Source: Bacteroidota bacterium (lineage in GTDB: Bacteria > Bacteroidota > Bacteroidia > Chitinophagales > JADIYW01). From it: DNA of 64,000 nt. The notes under the pieces are model-generated. The model made no database searches and had not been told where the DNA came from. It worked only from the letters and a program-made list of their open reading frames with translations. Location of the stretch: positions 129,001 through 193,000 of the forward strand of contig CAUJCO010000014.1 in the NCBI GenBank assembly GCA_963169645.1. Reading direction: 5' to 3'. Positions 18,257 through 27,105 of the stretch are shown here, piece after piece (positions within the stretch are counted from its first letter, which is position 1; each line of letters opens with the position of its first letter). The translations under genes and the position numbers were made by a program.

Positions 18257-19096
18257 GTGCAGAAAGGACAAATAGCATTAGGTGCATTCGCTGTAATTTT
18301 AGTAGCTGCTCTTTATTTTGGTGGTAAAACAGCTAACAAAAAAGAAAAATCTGTTGTGCATACCGAACACGGTGGCATCTCTTTCGACGAATATGAGCAA
18401 CAACAAATTGCCAAATTAGCAGATGCGGAAAAACAACAAGCCAAATCATTAGCAGAAGCTACAAAGAATGCACCGGAGCAAGCCATTGATGCTAAAAAGA
18501 AAGCATACGCCAACTTAGTAGATTTTTGGAAAAATAACAGCAATCCGGCATTAGCGGCCTATTACATATACCAAGCCGCCAAATTAGAAGAAACAAAAAC
18601 AGCCTTAGTAGATGCCGGCGATGCATTAGTAACCGCATATAAATCCACGGAAGACTCTGTAATTTTAAATAATTTGATTACCTTTGCACTCCAATCGTAC
18701 GAGAAAGCTGTTGAAAAAGACAGTAACGATTGGGATCTCAAAATAAAATTGGCAGATGCGTATGTGAATGGTTCGCAGGAGCCGATGAAGGGAATTGGAA
18801 TACTGAGAGATTTAGAAAGTAAACATCCCGAAAATATAAAAGTATTAATGTCCATGAGCAGAATGTCGATTCAGTCTGGACAATACGACAAAGCAAAAGA
18901 GCGACTCAATAAAATATTGAAGTTAGAGCCTCAAAATACAGAAGCCATGTATTTTTTGGCAATAACCGAAGCACAATTAGGACATAATGATGAAGCTATC
19001 CGCTTGTTTGAAATGTGTAAAATATTGGTCAACAATGCAGATTTTAATAAAGAAATAGACGAAATCGTCAATAGTTTAAAAAATAAAAAAATATAA
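18257..19096 (+). CDS. TPR protein with N-terminal membrane anchor
   Basis: A 279-residue protein with one N-terminal hydrophobic segment (about 5-22), a charged helical stretch rich in E, K, Q and A (35-80), and tetratricopeptide-like repeats from about residue 85 to 270 (for example NWDLKIKLADAYVNG and NTEAMYFLAITEAQLGHNDEAI). The start is GTG at 18257, since no in-frame ATG precedes the membrane segment. It begins 10 bases after the HU gene and ends two bases before the mini-protein gene, so co-transcription is likely. TPRs mediate protein contacts; the partner is unknown. Confidence 0.75.
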   Translation: MQKGQIALGAFAVILVAALYFGGKTANKKEKSVVHTEHGGISFDEYEQQQIAKLADAEKQQAKSLAEATKNAPEQAIDAKKKAYANLVDFWKNNSNPALAAYYIYQAAKLEETKTALVDAGDALVTAYKSTEDSVILNNLITFALQSYEKAVEKDSNDWDLKIKLADAYVNGSQEPMKGIGILRDLESKHPENIKVLMSMSRMSIQSGQYDKAKERLNKILKLEPQNTEAMYFLAITEAQLGHNDEAIRLFEMCKILVNNADFNKEIDEIVNSLKNKKI

Positions 19097-19098
19097 TT

Positions 19099-19188
19099 AT
19101 GCCTTGCGGAAAGAAAAGAAAGCGTCATAAAATTGCGACGCACAAACGTAAAAAAAGACTAAGAAAAAACCGTCATAAGAAGAAATAA
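19099..19188 (+). CDS. AURKAIP1/COX24 (mS38/bS22)-like ribosomal mini-protein
   Basis: A 29-residue, strongly basic protein starting MPCGKKRKRHKIATHKRKKR and ending in RHKKK. The pattern KRKRHKIATHKRKKR matches the AURKAIP1/COX24 domain, known as mS38 in the mitochondrial small ribosomal subunit and as small homologues in bacterial ribosomes such as bS22 of mycobacteria. It probably binds 16S rRNA near the decoding region. It is easily missed because of its size. It lies two bases after the TPR gene and 74 bases before RNase G. Confidence 0.85.
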   Translation: MPCGKKRKRHKIATHKRKKRLRKNRHKKK

Positions 19189-19205
19189 TTCGTTTTACAT
19201 AATAA

Positions 19206-19240
19206 GCACAAGTAGTTTGCTTCTTACACACTGCTTGTGT
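19206..19240 (+). terminator. Stem-loop between the mini-protein gene and RNase G
   Basis: GCACAAGTAG (19206-19215) can pair fully with CTGCTTGTGT (19231-19240) if two G-U pairs are allowed, with a 15-nt loop. There is no clean T-run after it, so it could be an attenuator or RNA-processing site before the RNase G start at 19263 rather than a strong terminator. Confidence 0.35.
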
Positions 19241-19262
19241 ATTATTATTTAATACAAAACAC

Positions 19263-20801
19263 ATGATAAAAGAATTAGTAATACATGCTAATTCCAAAGG
19301 TGTTGAAATTGCTCTTCTTGAAAACAAAAAATTAGTCGAATACCATCTCGACTCATACGATAAAGAAGGATTTGCTGCCGGCGACATTTATTTAGGCCGA
19401 GTAAAGAAAATTAATCCTGGATTAAATGCAGCCTTTATAGATATCGGTCATGAGAAAGATGCCTTTATACATTATTCTGATTTAAGTCCATACATTCGTT
19501 CTGTACGCAAGTTCAGTTCGGAAGCTTTTAAGGGCGAGCAATCACACTTATTGGATACATTTGAAATAGAACCACCCATTCGAAAAGACGGACTAATGTC
19601 TGATGTTTTTGAAAAAGGAGATATTCTTATATTTCAAATCTCTAAGGAAGCCATCTCGACCAAAGGGCCGCGATTAACCTGTGAAATCTCTCTTCCCGGA
19701 CGTTATGTAGTATTGGTTCCATTCACAGATTCAATTGGTATCTCCAAAAAAATTGCCCAACCGGAAGAACGGGAACGCCTTTTAAAAATTATGCAAACCA
19801 TCAAGCCAAAAAACTTTGGCTGTGTGGTGCGTACCAATGCAGAAGGTGTAGGTAAAGAAGAATTAGAATTTGATATTCAAAATTTGCTGAATAAGTGGAA
19901 AACGATGACGCAAAATGCGAAATATCAAAATCCGCCAAAATTGCTACTAAAGGAAATGAACAAAACGTTTTCGATAGTTCGCGATTTAATGAATGATAGT
20001 TTTTCAAAAATTATTACAGATAATCCTGTTTTGCACGGCGATTTAAAAGCCTATATTAAAGAATATGCACCGGAACATGTTTCTATCCTATCTAAGCATG
20101 AAGAGGCAACACCTCTATTTGAGAAATATGATGTAAGCCGACAAGTAAAATCTGCATTTGGGAAAACCGTAACACTAAAAAGTAGTGCTTATTTAATTAT
20201 TGAACACACCGAAGCCTTGCACGTAATAGACGTAAATAGTGGCCCAAAAGTGAAAAAAGGAATTGAACAAGATACACATGCTTTTGAAATAAATGTAGAA
20301 GCTGCCAACGAGATAGCACGTCAATTACGTTTGCGAAATATTGGCGGCATTATCGTCGTGGATTTTATTGATATGAAATCCGGAGAATATAAGCACAAAT
20401 TATTCGAAGCAATGCAGGAAGCCATGCGTTCTGATAAAGCAAAACACGTGATTTTACCGGTGAGCAAATTTGGATTAATGGAAATTACGCGACAACGCAT
20501 GAAAGAGGTACTCAGCATTGACACACGTGAACCATTATTGAACAATAACAAATATAAAATAGACCAACCGCTACAAATTGTAGAAAATATACAAAACGAT
20601 TTGATACAACTGAAAACACATCCGGAGAAAAATTTCTTATTGTACGTGCATCCATTTGTTTATGCGTTTATGAAAAAAGATACGTTTTCATTCCGAATGC
20701 GTTGGTATTCAAAAATTGGAAAAATTGTTCGGTTAATTCAAGATTCTTCTTTGCATTTGGTGGAATACAAGTTGGTTACAAAAGACGGAAATCCTGTCTA
20801 A
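19263..20801 (+). CDS. rng: Ribonuclease E/G family protein (RNase G)
   Basis: A 512-residue endoribonuclease that processes rRNA precursors and initiates mRNA decay. The S1-like RNA-binding domain occupies about 38-125 (GDIYLGRVKKINPGLNAAFIDIG). Catalytic-domain aspartates are present in HVIDVNSGPKVKKG and IGGIIVVDFIDM. The ITRQRMKEVLSIDTREPL segment is typical, but the CPxC zinc-link motif that follows in E. coli RNase E and G is absent; no CxxC occurs in the protein. There is no long C-terminal scaffold. Its position after the ribosomal mini-protein fits a role in RNA metabolism. Confidence 0.94.
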   Translation: MIKELVIHANSKGVEIALLENKKLVEYHLDSYDKEGFAAGDIYLGRVKKINPGLNAAFIDIGHEKDAFIHYSDLSPYIRSVRKFSSEAFKGEQSHLLDTFEIEPPIRKDGLMSDVFEKGDILIFQISKEAISTKGPRLTCEISLPGRYVVLVPFTDSIGISKKIAQPEERERLLKIMQTIKPKNFGCVVRTNAEGVGKEELEFDIQNLLNKWKTMTQNAKYQNPPKLLLKEMNKTFSIVRDLMNDSFSKIITDNPVLHGDLKAYIKEYAPEHVSILSKHEEATPLFEKYDVSRQVKSAFGKTVTLKSSAYLIIEHTEALHVIDVNSGPKVKKGIEQDTHAFEINVEAANEIARQLRLRNIGGIIVVDFIDMKSGEYKHKLFEAMQEAMRSDKAKHVILPVSKFGLMEITRQRMKEVLSIDTREPLLNNNKYKIDQPLQIVENIQNDLIQLKTHPEKNFLLYVHPFVYAFMKKDTFSFRMRWYSKIGKIVRLIQDSSLHLVEYKLVTKDGNPV

Positions 20802-20860
20802 TTATTACGAACAAGGTTTGCGTAGTGTGGTTTAGTTTAATAACCCGTTTTTTTTTATTT

Positions 20861-21150
20861 AATGGTTTGTTGAATTGAACATTTTGTCACTTTTTTACTT
20901 AGTCAAAAAAAGTAACCAAAAAAAGACAAGGCAAAAATATCGCTCCACGCTTTGAGCTACGCTTGGCTGGCGATTTTTGCCGTGCCACGCTTCTTTGCTT
21001 TGTGCTTGTCTCAACTTTTTTTTATTCTGATAACATCAAAATTTAAATTGCACTACAAGTTGGAATAAGCATGTTATTTAATAATTTGTCCAATTGAACA
21101 TTATGTCACTTTTTTTCTTAGTCAAAAAAAAGACAATTACTTAGTAATTG
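20861..21150. repeat. Intergenic element with direct repeats and nested inverted repeats
   Basis: The 469-base gap between rng and frr holds no convincing gene. A direct repeat of about 40 bp occurs at 20873-20912 and 21092-21132, beginning AATTGAACATT and containing TTAGTCAAAAAAA, with only a few differences. Between the copies is a nested inverted repeat: GACAAG (20925-20930) with CTTGTC (21007-21012), and inside it GGCAAAAATATCGC (20930-20943) against GCGATTTTTGCC (20970-20981). After the second copy, CAATTAC (21134-21140) and GTAATTG (21144-21150) form a hairpin with a 3-nt loop. This resembles a small degenerate mobile or REP-like element. Confidence 0.55.
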
Positions 21151-21270
21151 AGAAAATGGAATTGCAAACCAAGCGTAACGTTTTCGGCTACTTTTACAGA
21201 TGTATCCAAATATACACCACTTGTGGTAACATCAGAAAATATGGAAGAAATATACTGTAGAAGTAAGCAA

Positions 21271-21834
21271 TTATATTGTCATAATTTCTTCTTCTTTATG
21301 TTGTAACATTTTATCTACTTTGCCATTGTATTCATTTGTCAACTGTTGGATGGATTCTTCAACATCTTTGCCTATATCTTCACTCAAGCCTTCTTTCACT
21401 AAATCTTTCACCATTTCGTTACCATCTTTACGGGCATTTCGCACAACAATACGTGTTTGTTCGCCATAATTTTTTGCTTGTTTTACCAACTCACGGCGAC
21501 GTTCTTCTGTCATTGGTGGCACAGACAAACGGATATTTTCACCGTCGTTTTGTGGTGTAATACCAATATTGCTTTGGAAAATAGCTCTTTCAATATCACT
21601 GATTATCTTTTTCTCAAACGGAACAATAACCAATGTGCGAGCATCTAATAATTTTATGTTGGCCACCTGATTTATAGGTGTTGGAACTCCATAATATTCT
21701 ATTGTAATTCCGAGCAACATATCCGGACTTGCTTTTCCGGCACGTACTTTTCTTAACTCATCTTCTAAATGTTTTAATGCCTTAAACATGGCATCTTTCG
21801 TCTCATCTAAAACCAATTGTACTTCCTCTTCCAT
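21271..21834 (-). CDS. frr: Ribosome recycling factor
   Basis: A 187-residue RRF that with EF-G splits post-termination ribosomes. Characteristic segments: RAGKASPDMLLGITIEYYG near the start, NIGITPQNDGENIRLSVPPMTEERRRELVK in the middle and VRNARKDGNEMVKDL. Length is normal. In most Bacteroidota frr directly follows pyrH; here they are separated by a 687-codon gene on the other strand, and frr has its own promoter. Confidence 0.97.
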   Translation of the reverse strand: MEEEVQLVLDETKDAMFKALKHLEDELRKVRAGKASPDMLLGITIEYYGVPTPINQVANIKLLDARTLVIVPFEKKIISDIERAIFQSNIGITPQNDGENIRLSVPPMTEERRRELVKQAKNYGEQTRIVVRNARKDGNEMVKDLVKEGLSEDIGKDVEESIQQLTNEYNGKVDKMLQHKEEEIMTI

Positions 21835-21850
21835 AAAAAAAATTTCAGGA

Positions 21851-21882
21851 CAAATATAGAGTAAAAGTTGGCAGTTGACAAA
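21851..21882 (-). promoter_or_regulatory. Promoter of frr
   Basis: On the minus strand TTTG (21879-21882) is followed after 20 nt by TATATTTG (21851-21858), a textbook Bacteroidota -33/-7 pair. The box ends 16 bases before the frr start codon, implying a leader of about ten bases. Confidence 0.7.
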
Positions 21883-21954
21883 TGGTATTTATCAAAAAAA
21901 TAAAAATAGATTTACAACTATGCATTTATGGATAATTCGTTTTAAATTTAATAT

Positions 21955-24018
21955 ATGAGCAAGTTTATAAGTTTCCTCTACTGTTTGATTTGGTATGTTG
22001 CATGTTTACAAGCACAAACTGTGAACTTGGTAAATTGCATTAATGAAGATGGCGTAGATATGCTAAAGATGATAGAATCAGTAGATGCAAATCATTACTT
22101 GCTCACATATAAGAACTATACTACGAATAATTATTATTTGCAAAAACTAAATGCAGATGGAAATAGTGATTGGAAATTAATGGTGCCTAATGCTGAAAAA
22201 AGTATATATCCATACTTGTTACCTACTTTTAGCATGAGCTTTCTGGAGCTATATGCATCGGAAATTCCGCATAAAATATACACCAGAAATAACAAGGAAG
22301 CGTACATACATTTCACTTATTTTGATTCTTCATATATAGAAGATAATAAAAGAAAGTATGCACATAATTTACTGCTATTTGGAGTAGTAAATACAGACTT
22401 AGGAATATATACTACACCACTTTTTACGATTGACACTTTAATGTCATTTCAAGATGACACATTAAATCGCGTTTCAGAAATTATAGTAAACAAACTTACT
22501 GACAGCACATATCAAATGGCTGTTTCTTACTTTATTTTAAAGAGATATCCTGGTGTAGGTTATTTTTACTATACTAGAAATTATTTTAATTTTTACACCA
22601 TTCATGCACCATCAAAAAAGGTATTACATAAAATAAGTTTAGAAGGTAACGGAAATTTATTTGAACATAATAATCGTTTTTATGTAGTAAAAACTGATTG
22701 GATAATTTATAACGGCATCCATCAAAATTTATATTGTATAAACCAAGAATGTAGTATTGACACGATTGTATATATAGGAGATGAAACGTATAGTTATGGT
22801 ATGCATGTTAAACAAAATGATGTAGACAAAATCTCATTAATCCTAAATAAAAATTCACCCTATAAGAATTATTCTATTTATAGAGATATTGACTTACAAT
22901 CCTATCATCAAACAGATTATCCGGTAAATGAAAACATAGCTGATACCGCATTTGATTCATACAGTGAATTTTTGATTTATAATGATTTTTCAGAACAAAT
23001 TAATAGCTATTTTCCGTTTACTTATCCTAATCATTTAAGTATTGTAAATTTGGATAATAGCGTTAACACATCTAATAAAAAGAATTTTTTACATTCCTAT
23101 TCTAAATCAGATTACAACAATCCATCACAAAACATTCTTAAAAATTATCTTTCAAAAATAAATACCGATTCATATCAAATTGAATTCGAGAAAGACATTT
23201 CGAATTACTCATTTAGCTATGAAGATTATTATTTAAAAATCAATGATGGTATTCTTCCTAACCAAGCCATTTTATTATTAGATGATACTATTTTTGTTGA
23301 TACCATTGATGCAGCTACCTACAATTATAAATACACCAATCATTTATCTTTAGAAAAATTAGACTCTAATTATATAACAAAATGGAAAATTGACCTGCCG
23401 GATTCTATCTTAGTGCAAGATAGTTTGTTTTACACATTTAGCAACCCGAATCAAAGTGGAGCTAAAAGTATAGTGTTGCATCCTATACAATATAATAACC
23501 AATTTATTATTACAGCCACCTATATTAGGTACAGCAATCAGATGCTTCTAATTCCACTTCAAAAAAACTTTTTAGTAGATATAGAAACCGGTGCTTTAAA
23601 AGATATGCAATTGCCGTTATTTATTGAACAAAGTTCTATAATACCACAATTCTTTTGTGCAGCAGATAACAAACTCAGCATTATAGCTGCAACATCTTGT
23701 TCTGACAGTATGGATATTGGTATTTTTCAATATCAAGAAATAGTGGATAACATATCTAACAAGCATACTACGCAACTATCCTTTACCGTATTTCCCAATC
23801 CGGCAAATACAAATATTACGGTTGACGTATCGCAATGGAATATGCAAAAAATACAATATACTTTGTTTGATATTACAGGCAAACAATTAAAAAATGGGTA
23901 CATCGAAAACCAACATAACTTACAAATAGATGTAGCTATGTTGACTTCCGGAATGTATTTTTTGTACCTCAATGATGGCGAGCATAAAGGCAGTGAAAAA
24001 TTCCAGATTGTGCGTTAG
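21955..24018 (+). CDS. Secreted protein of unknown function with T9SS sorting domain
   Basis: A 687-residue exported protein. The signal peptide MSKFISFLYCLIWYVACLQAQ is followed by a long tyrosine-, asparagine- and serine-rich region with no recognised domain. It reads like a beta-propeller or repeated beta-sheet protein that tracks elements such as YLQKLNADGNSDWKL, common in Bacteroidota surface proteins. The last about 75 residues (FTVFPNPANTNITVDV to the end) are a T9SS type A sorting domain. It lies between pyrH and frr on the opposite strand, and its stop is one base from the pyrH stop. Function unknown; export through SprA-type T9SS is likely. Confidence 0.8.
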   Translation: MSKFISFLYCLIWYVACLQAQTVNLVNCINEDGVDMLKMIESVDANHYLLTYKNYTTNNYYLQKLNADGNSDWKLMVPNAEKSIYPYLLPTFSMSFLELYASEIPHKIYTRNNKEAYIHFTYFDSSYIEDNKRKYAHNLLLFGVVNTDLGIYTTPLFTIDTLMSFQDDTLNRVSEIIVNKLTDSTYQMAVSYFILKRYPGVGYFYYTRNYFNFYTIHAPSKKVLHKISLEGNGNLFEHNNRFYVVKTDWIIYNGIHQNLYCINQECSIDTIVYIGDETYSYGMHVKQNDVDKISLILNKNSPYKNYSIYRDIDLQSYHQTDYPVNENIADTAFDSYSEFLIYNDFSEQINSYFPFTYPNHLSIVNLDNSVNTSNKKNFLHSYSKSDYNNPSQNILKNYLSKINTDSYQIEFEKDISNYSFSYEDYYLKINDGILPNQAILLLDDTIFVDTIDAATYNYKYTNHLSLEKLDSNYITKWKIDLPDSILVQDSLFYTFSNPNQSGAKSIVLHPIQYNNQFIITATYIRYSNQMLLIPLQKNFLVDIETGALKDMQLPLFIEQSSIIPQFFCAADNKLSIIAATSCSDSMDIGIFQYQEIVDNISNKHTTQLSFTVFPNPANTNITVDVSQWNMQKIQYTLFDITGKQLKNGYIENQHNLQIDVAMLTSGMYFLYLNDGEHKGSEKFQIVR

Positions 24019-24019
24019 C

Positions 24020-24730
24020 TTAGCTCACTAAAGTACCAATCTTCTCGCCTTTCAAAATGCGAAGGATATTGCCTCTTTCGCGAATATTAAACACGATTAT
24101 CGGCATTTTATTTTCTTTACAAAGTGCAAAAGCTGTTTGGTCCATGATGCGTAAATTTTTTATCATCACTTCATCAAAAGAGATGGTTTCAAATTTAGTA
24201 GCATTCGGGTCTTTTTTAGGATCAGAAGTATAAATACCATCAACACTTGTACCTTTTAAAATTACATCTGCTTCAATTTCGTTAGCACGCAAAGCAGCGG
24301 CTGTATCTGTAGTAAAATAAGGGTTTCCGGTGCCGGCAGCCATTATCACACAACGTTCTTTTTCCAGATGTCGAGTGGCGCGTCTGCGGATATATGGCTC
24401 ACACACTTGTTGTATGCTTAATGCAGATAACAAACGAGTGTGTATGCCTTTTGACTCTAAAGCACCTTGCAGTGCCATACCATTTATTAATGTAGCTAAC
24501 ATGCCCATATAATCACCTTGCGCGCGCTCTATACCGATGTTTCCGGCTTGTAAGCCTCGGAAAATGTTGCCACCGCCAACCACGATACCGACTTGGTATC
24601 CGGCTCGAATAACATCGGCAATTTCATCGGCGAAGATGGAAAGCGTATCTGCTTTAATACCGAATTGTTGGTCGCCCATTAAGGCCTCACCACTTAACTT
24701 TAATAAGATACGTTTGATTGGTTGGTTCAT
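24020..24730 (-). CDS. pyrH: Uridylate kinase PyrH
   Basis: A 236-residue amino-acid kinase-fold enzyme converting UMP to UDP. Visible motifs: [13 protein letters not shown] at the start, [27 protein letters not shown] and the ATP-site region [23 protein letters not shown]. It is essential for pyrimidine nucleotide supply. It is 17 bases downstream of a tiny lipoprotein gene on the same strand and, unusually, is not adjacent to frr. Confidence 0.97.
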   Translation of the reverse strand: MNQPIKRILLKLSGEALMGDQQFGIKADTLSIFADEIADVIRAGYQVGIVVGGGNIFRGLQAGNIGIERAQGDYMGMLATLINGMALQGALESKGIHTRLLSALSIQQVCEPYIRRRATRHLEKERCVIMAAGTGNPYFTTDTAAALRANEIEADVILKGTSVDGIYTSDPKKDPNATKFETISFDEVMIKNLRIMDQTAFALCKENKMPIIVFNIRERGNILRILKGEKIGTLVS

Positions 24731-24747
24731 GATTTATTATTGAGTAG

Positions 24748-24921
24748 TTAGATTATAATTACTTGTTTAATGCCTATTGCATCCTGTTTTGAAATGAATC
24801 GTTTGAAAAAAAGTGATTCATCATCCGTTAAAAAATACGTATAATTCTGACAATCATTATTTTTCTTACAGGAAAAAAGAAAAACAGTAATTAAGCATAG
24901 AAATGTGATGAATTGTATCAT
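24748..24921 (-). CDS. Tiny lipoprotein (57 residues)
   Basis: The reading frame starts at ATG 24921 and encodes MIQFITFLCLITVFLFSCKK and 37 further residues, ending ...GIKQVIII. The N-terminus is a well-formed lipoprotein signal with lipobox LFSC (C18) followed by lysines. The mature part, about 40 residues, has NNDCQNYTYFLTDDESLFF and no recognised family. It is 17 bases before pyrH and starts 29 bases after the terminator-like hairpin that follows tsf. The hydrophobic signal plus lipobox make a chance frame unlikely. Confidence 0.65.
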   Translation of the reverse strand: MIQFITFLCLITVFLFSCKKNNDCQNYTYFLTDDESLFFKRFISKQDAIGIKQVIII

Positions 24922-24950
24922 TTAAAAACATTTCTAAAAATAAGCAAAAA

Positions 24951-24978
24951 AAAAGAGAGAATAAAAATTCTCTCTTTT
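24951..24978 (-). terminator. Rho-independent-type terminator after tsf
   Basis: A perfect 12-bp inverted repeat, AAAAGAGAGAAT (24951-24962) and ATTCTCTCTTTT (24967-24978), has a 4-nt loop. On the minus strand the hairpin is followed by a T-run (24945-24954 read in reverse). It lies five bases beyond the tsf stop and should end the ribosomal-protein operon. Confidence 0.8.
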
Positions 24979-24983
24979 AAATA

Positions 24984-25823
24984 TTACGATAAGGTTACGC
25001 GCTTAAACGACACTACCGTTAAATCTTTTTCGGCAGTTTTTAAATATTGTTCTACTGTTTTGCTACCATCTTTCACGAAAGGTTGAGGCAATAACGTATT
25101 TTCTTTCAACATAGTATTCACTGCACCTTCTGCAATTTTATCTAAGATATTTTCCGGTTTTCCGGCAGCGATTGCTTTTTCACGAGCAATGGCTCTTTCT
25201 CTGTCTTTAATTTCATCCGATACACCGGAAGCATCGATTGCTACCGGATTCATTGCTGCGATTTGCATAGCAACATCTTTTCCGGCTGTAGTGATTTCAT
25301 CATTTAATGCTTTGTTTAATTGCACTAAAACACCCATTCTGTAACCCATGTGGATGTATGAAACAACACCTTCACCTTCCAATACTTCGTATTTTTTCAC
25401 TTCAATTTTTTCACCAATTTTAGCAACAGTATCCAACAATTTATCTTTGATGGTAACGCCGTCTAACTGTGCGTTGTTTAATTCTTCTACTGTTTTTATT
25501 CTTCCTGCCAAAGCTACATCTGCAATTGACTTAGCTAAGTTGATGAAATCTTCATTTTTCGCAACGAAGTCAGTTTCTGAGCTCAAGTTTACCGCACAAC
25601 CGAATTTTCCGTCTTCGCTTGTTAGTGCAACTACTACACCTTCGTTTGCTTCTCTATCCGAACGGTTAGCGGCAATTTTTGCACCTTTTTTTCTTAAATA
25701 GTCGATGGCTGCTTCAAAATCACCGTTGGTTTCTGTCAATGCTTTTTTGCAATCCATGATACCGGCACCGGTTTCTTGTCTTAATTTATTTACTTCTGCT
25801 GCTGTTATAGTTACAGTTGACAT
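24984..25823 (-). CDS. tsf: Elongation factor Ts
   Basis: A 279-residue nucleotide exchange factor for EF-Tu. The N-terminal UBA-like domain has VNKLRQETGAGIMDCKKAL (about 13-31) and the conserved DFVAKNEDF region follows. HMGYRMGVLVQL marks the core domain. It follows rpsB by 89 bases in the usual gene order and is followed by a strong terminator hairpin. Confidence 0.97.
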   Translation of the reverse strand: MSTVTITAAEVNKLRQETGAGIMDCKKALTETNGDFEAAIDYLRKKGAKIAANRSDREANEGVVVALTSEDGKFGCAVNLSSETDFVAKNEDFINLAKSIADVALAGRIKTVEELNNAQLDGVTIKDKLLDTVAKIGEKIEVKKYEVLEGEGVVSYIHMGYRMGVLVQLNKALNDEITTAGKDVAMQIAAMNPVAIDASGVSDEIKDRERAIAREKAIAAGKPENILDKIAEGAVNTMLKENTLLPQPFVKDGSKTVEQYLKTAEKDLTVVSFKRVTLS

Positions 25824-25912
25824 GTTTAATTTAATTTTTTGAGTTTATGAATTAGTGAATTAAAGAATAAGCTAAATTATTCAACTTATTCCTTATCACA
25901 TATTTCTAAAGA

Positions 25913-26680
25913 TTATTCTGCTGTTTCAGTAGCTGTTTTTACTTCTGATTCAGATTCTGCTTTTGCATCCGCCTCTTCTTTATCTTTTTTGCGTTCTGCC
26001 AAACCTTCTTTAATAGCTTCTACTAAATAGTTTGTAATTAATTGGATAGATTTGGTTGCATCATCATTAGCAGGAATTGCGAAATCTACTTTTGTAGGGT
26101 CGCTATTTGTATCTACGATACCAATTGTTTTGATACCTAAATTTTTTGCTTCAGCTAAAGCGATGTGTTCGTGCGAAATATCTACCAAAAATAAAGCAGC
26201 CGGTATACGAGGCAAGTTTTCGATACCACCTAATACTTTATCTAATTTTTGTTGTTGACGGCCTAACATCAATCTTTCTTTTTTAGTGATGTTGTTTAAA
26301 GCACCATCGCCCAACATTTTTTCGATATTTTGTTTTTTCTTGATAGACTTACGAATGGTAACAAAGTTTGTTAACATACCACCTAACCAACGCTCGGTTA
26401 CGTACGGCATATTTACTTGTTTTGCTGCTTCCGTGATGATTTCTTTTGCTTGTTTTTTAGTAGCCACAAACAATACTTTTCTACCGGATTTAGAGATAGA
26501 ACGAAGTGCAGCTGCAGCTTCTTCTAATTTCTCTTGTGTTTTATTCAAATCTATGATGTGAATTCCTTTACGTTCCATAAAAATATATGGTAACATTTTT
26601 GGATTCCATTTTTTCTTTAAGTGACCGAAGTGAACTCCGGCATCCAACATTTCTTGCTGAGATAATTTAGAAATTGCCAT
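25913..26680 (-). CDS. rpsB: 30S ribosomal protein S2
   Basis: A 255-residue S2 protein: LDAGVHFGHLKKKWNPKMLPYIF near the start, RWLGGMLTNF in the middle and VDTNSDPTKVDFAIPANDDATKSI later. The C-terminus is an acidic tail rich in E, A, K and T. Its place between rpsI and tsf is standard. Confidence 0.97.
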   Translation of the reverse strand: MAISKLSQQEMLDAGVHFGHLKKKWNPKMLPYIFMERKGIHIIDLNKTQEKLEEAAAALRSISKSGRKVLFVATKKQAKEIITEAAKQVNMPYVTERWLGGMLTNFVTIRKSIKKKQNIEKMLGDGALNNITKKERLMLGRQQQKLDKVLGGIENLPRIPAALFLVDISHEHIALAEAKNLGIKTIGIVDTNSDPTKVDFAIPANDDATKSIQLITNYLVEAIKEGLAERKKDKEEADAKAESESEVKTATETAE

Positions 26681-26704
26681 ATTTTTATTATATATTTTTG
26701 AAGA

Positions 26705-27097
26705 TTAACGTTTACTGAATTGGAAGCTTTTACGTGCTTTTTTCTTACCAAATTTCTTACGCTCTACCATTCTTGATTCACGTGTCATTAAGTTTTCAGC
26801 TTTTAATGCCGGCTTCACAGCTTCGTCATTTTTCACTAAAGCACGAGCAATACCTAAAGAAATTGCTTCTGCTTGTCCTTTAATACCACCACCTTTTACG
26901 TTTACACTGATGTCAAACTTAGCCGCTGCATCCAATACATTTAAAGGTTTGATAGCACGGTCAATAAGTTGTTTTAAATTGATGTATTCTTTGATGTCTT
27001 TACCATTGATAGTAATAGCACCGTTGCCGCTTTTTAAGTAAACGCGAGCCACCGCAGTTTTACGACGACCTAATCCGTTGATTGTTTCTTTTGCCAT
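26705..27097 (-). CDS. rpsI: 30S ribosomal protein S9
   Basis: A 130-residue S9 protein beginning with INGLGRRKTAVARVYLKSG. VKGGGIKGQAEAISLGIARAL is the family core, and the basic tail FGKKKARKSFQFSKR reaches toward the P-site tRNA. It is eight bases downstream of rplM, the usual pairing. Confidence 0.97.
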   Translation of the reverse strand: MAKETINGLGRRKTAVARVYLKSGNGAITINGKDIKEYINLKQLIDRAIKPLNVLDAAAKFDISVNVKGGGIKGQAEAISLGIARALVKNDEAVKPALKAENLMTRESRMVERKKFGKKKARKSFQFSKR

Positions 27098-27105
27098 TTA
27101 TCTTT

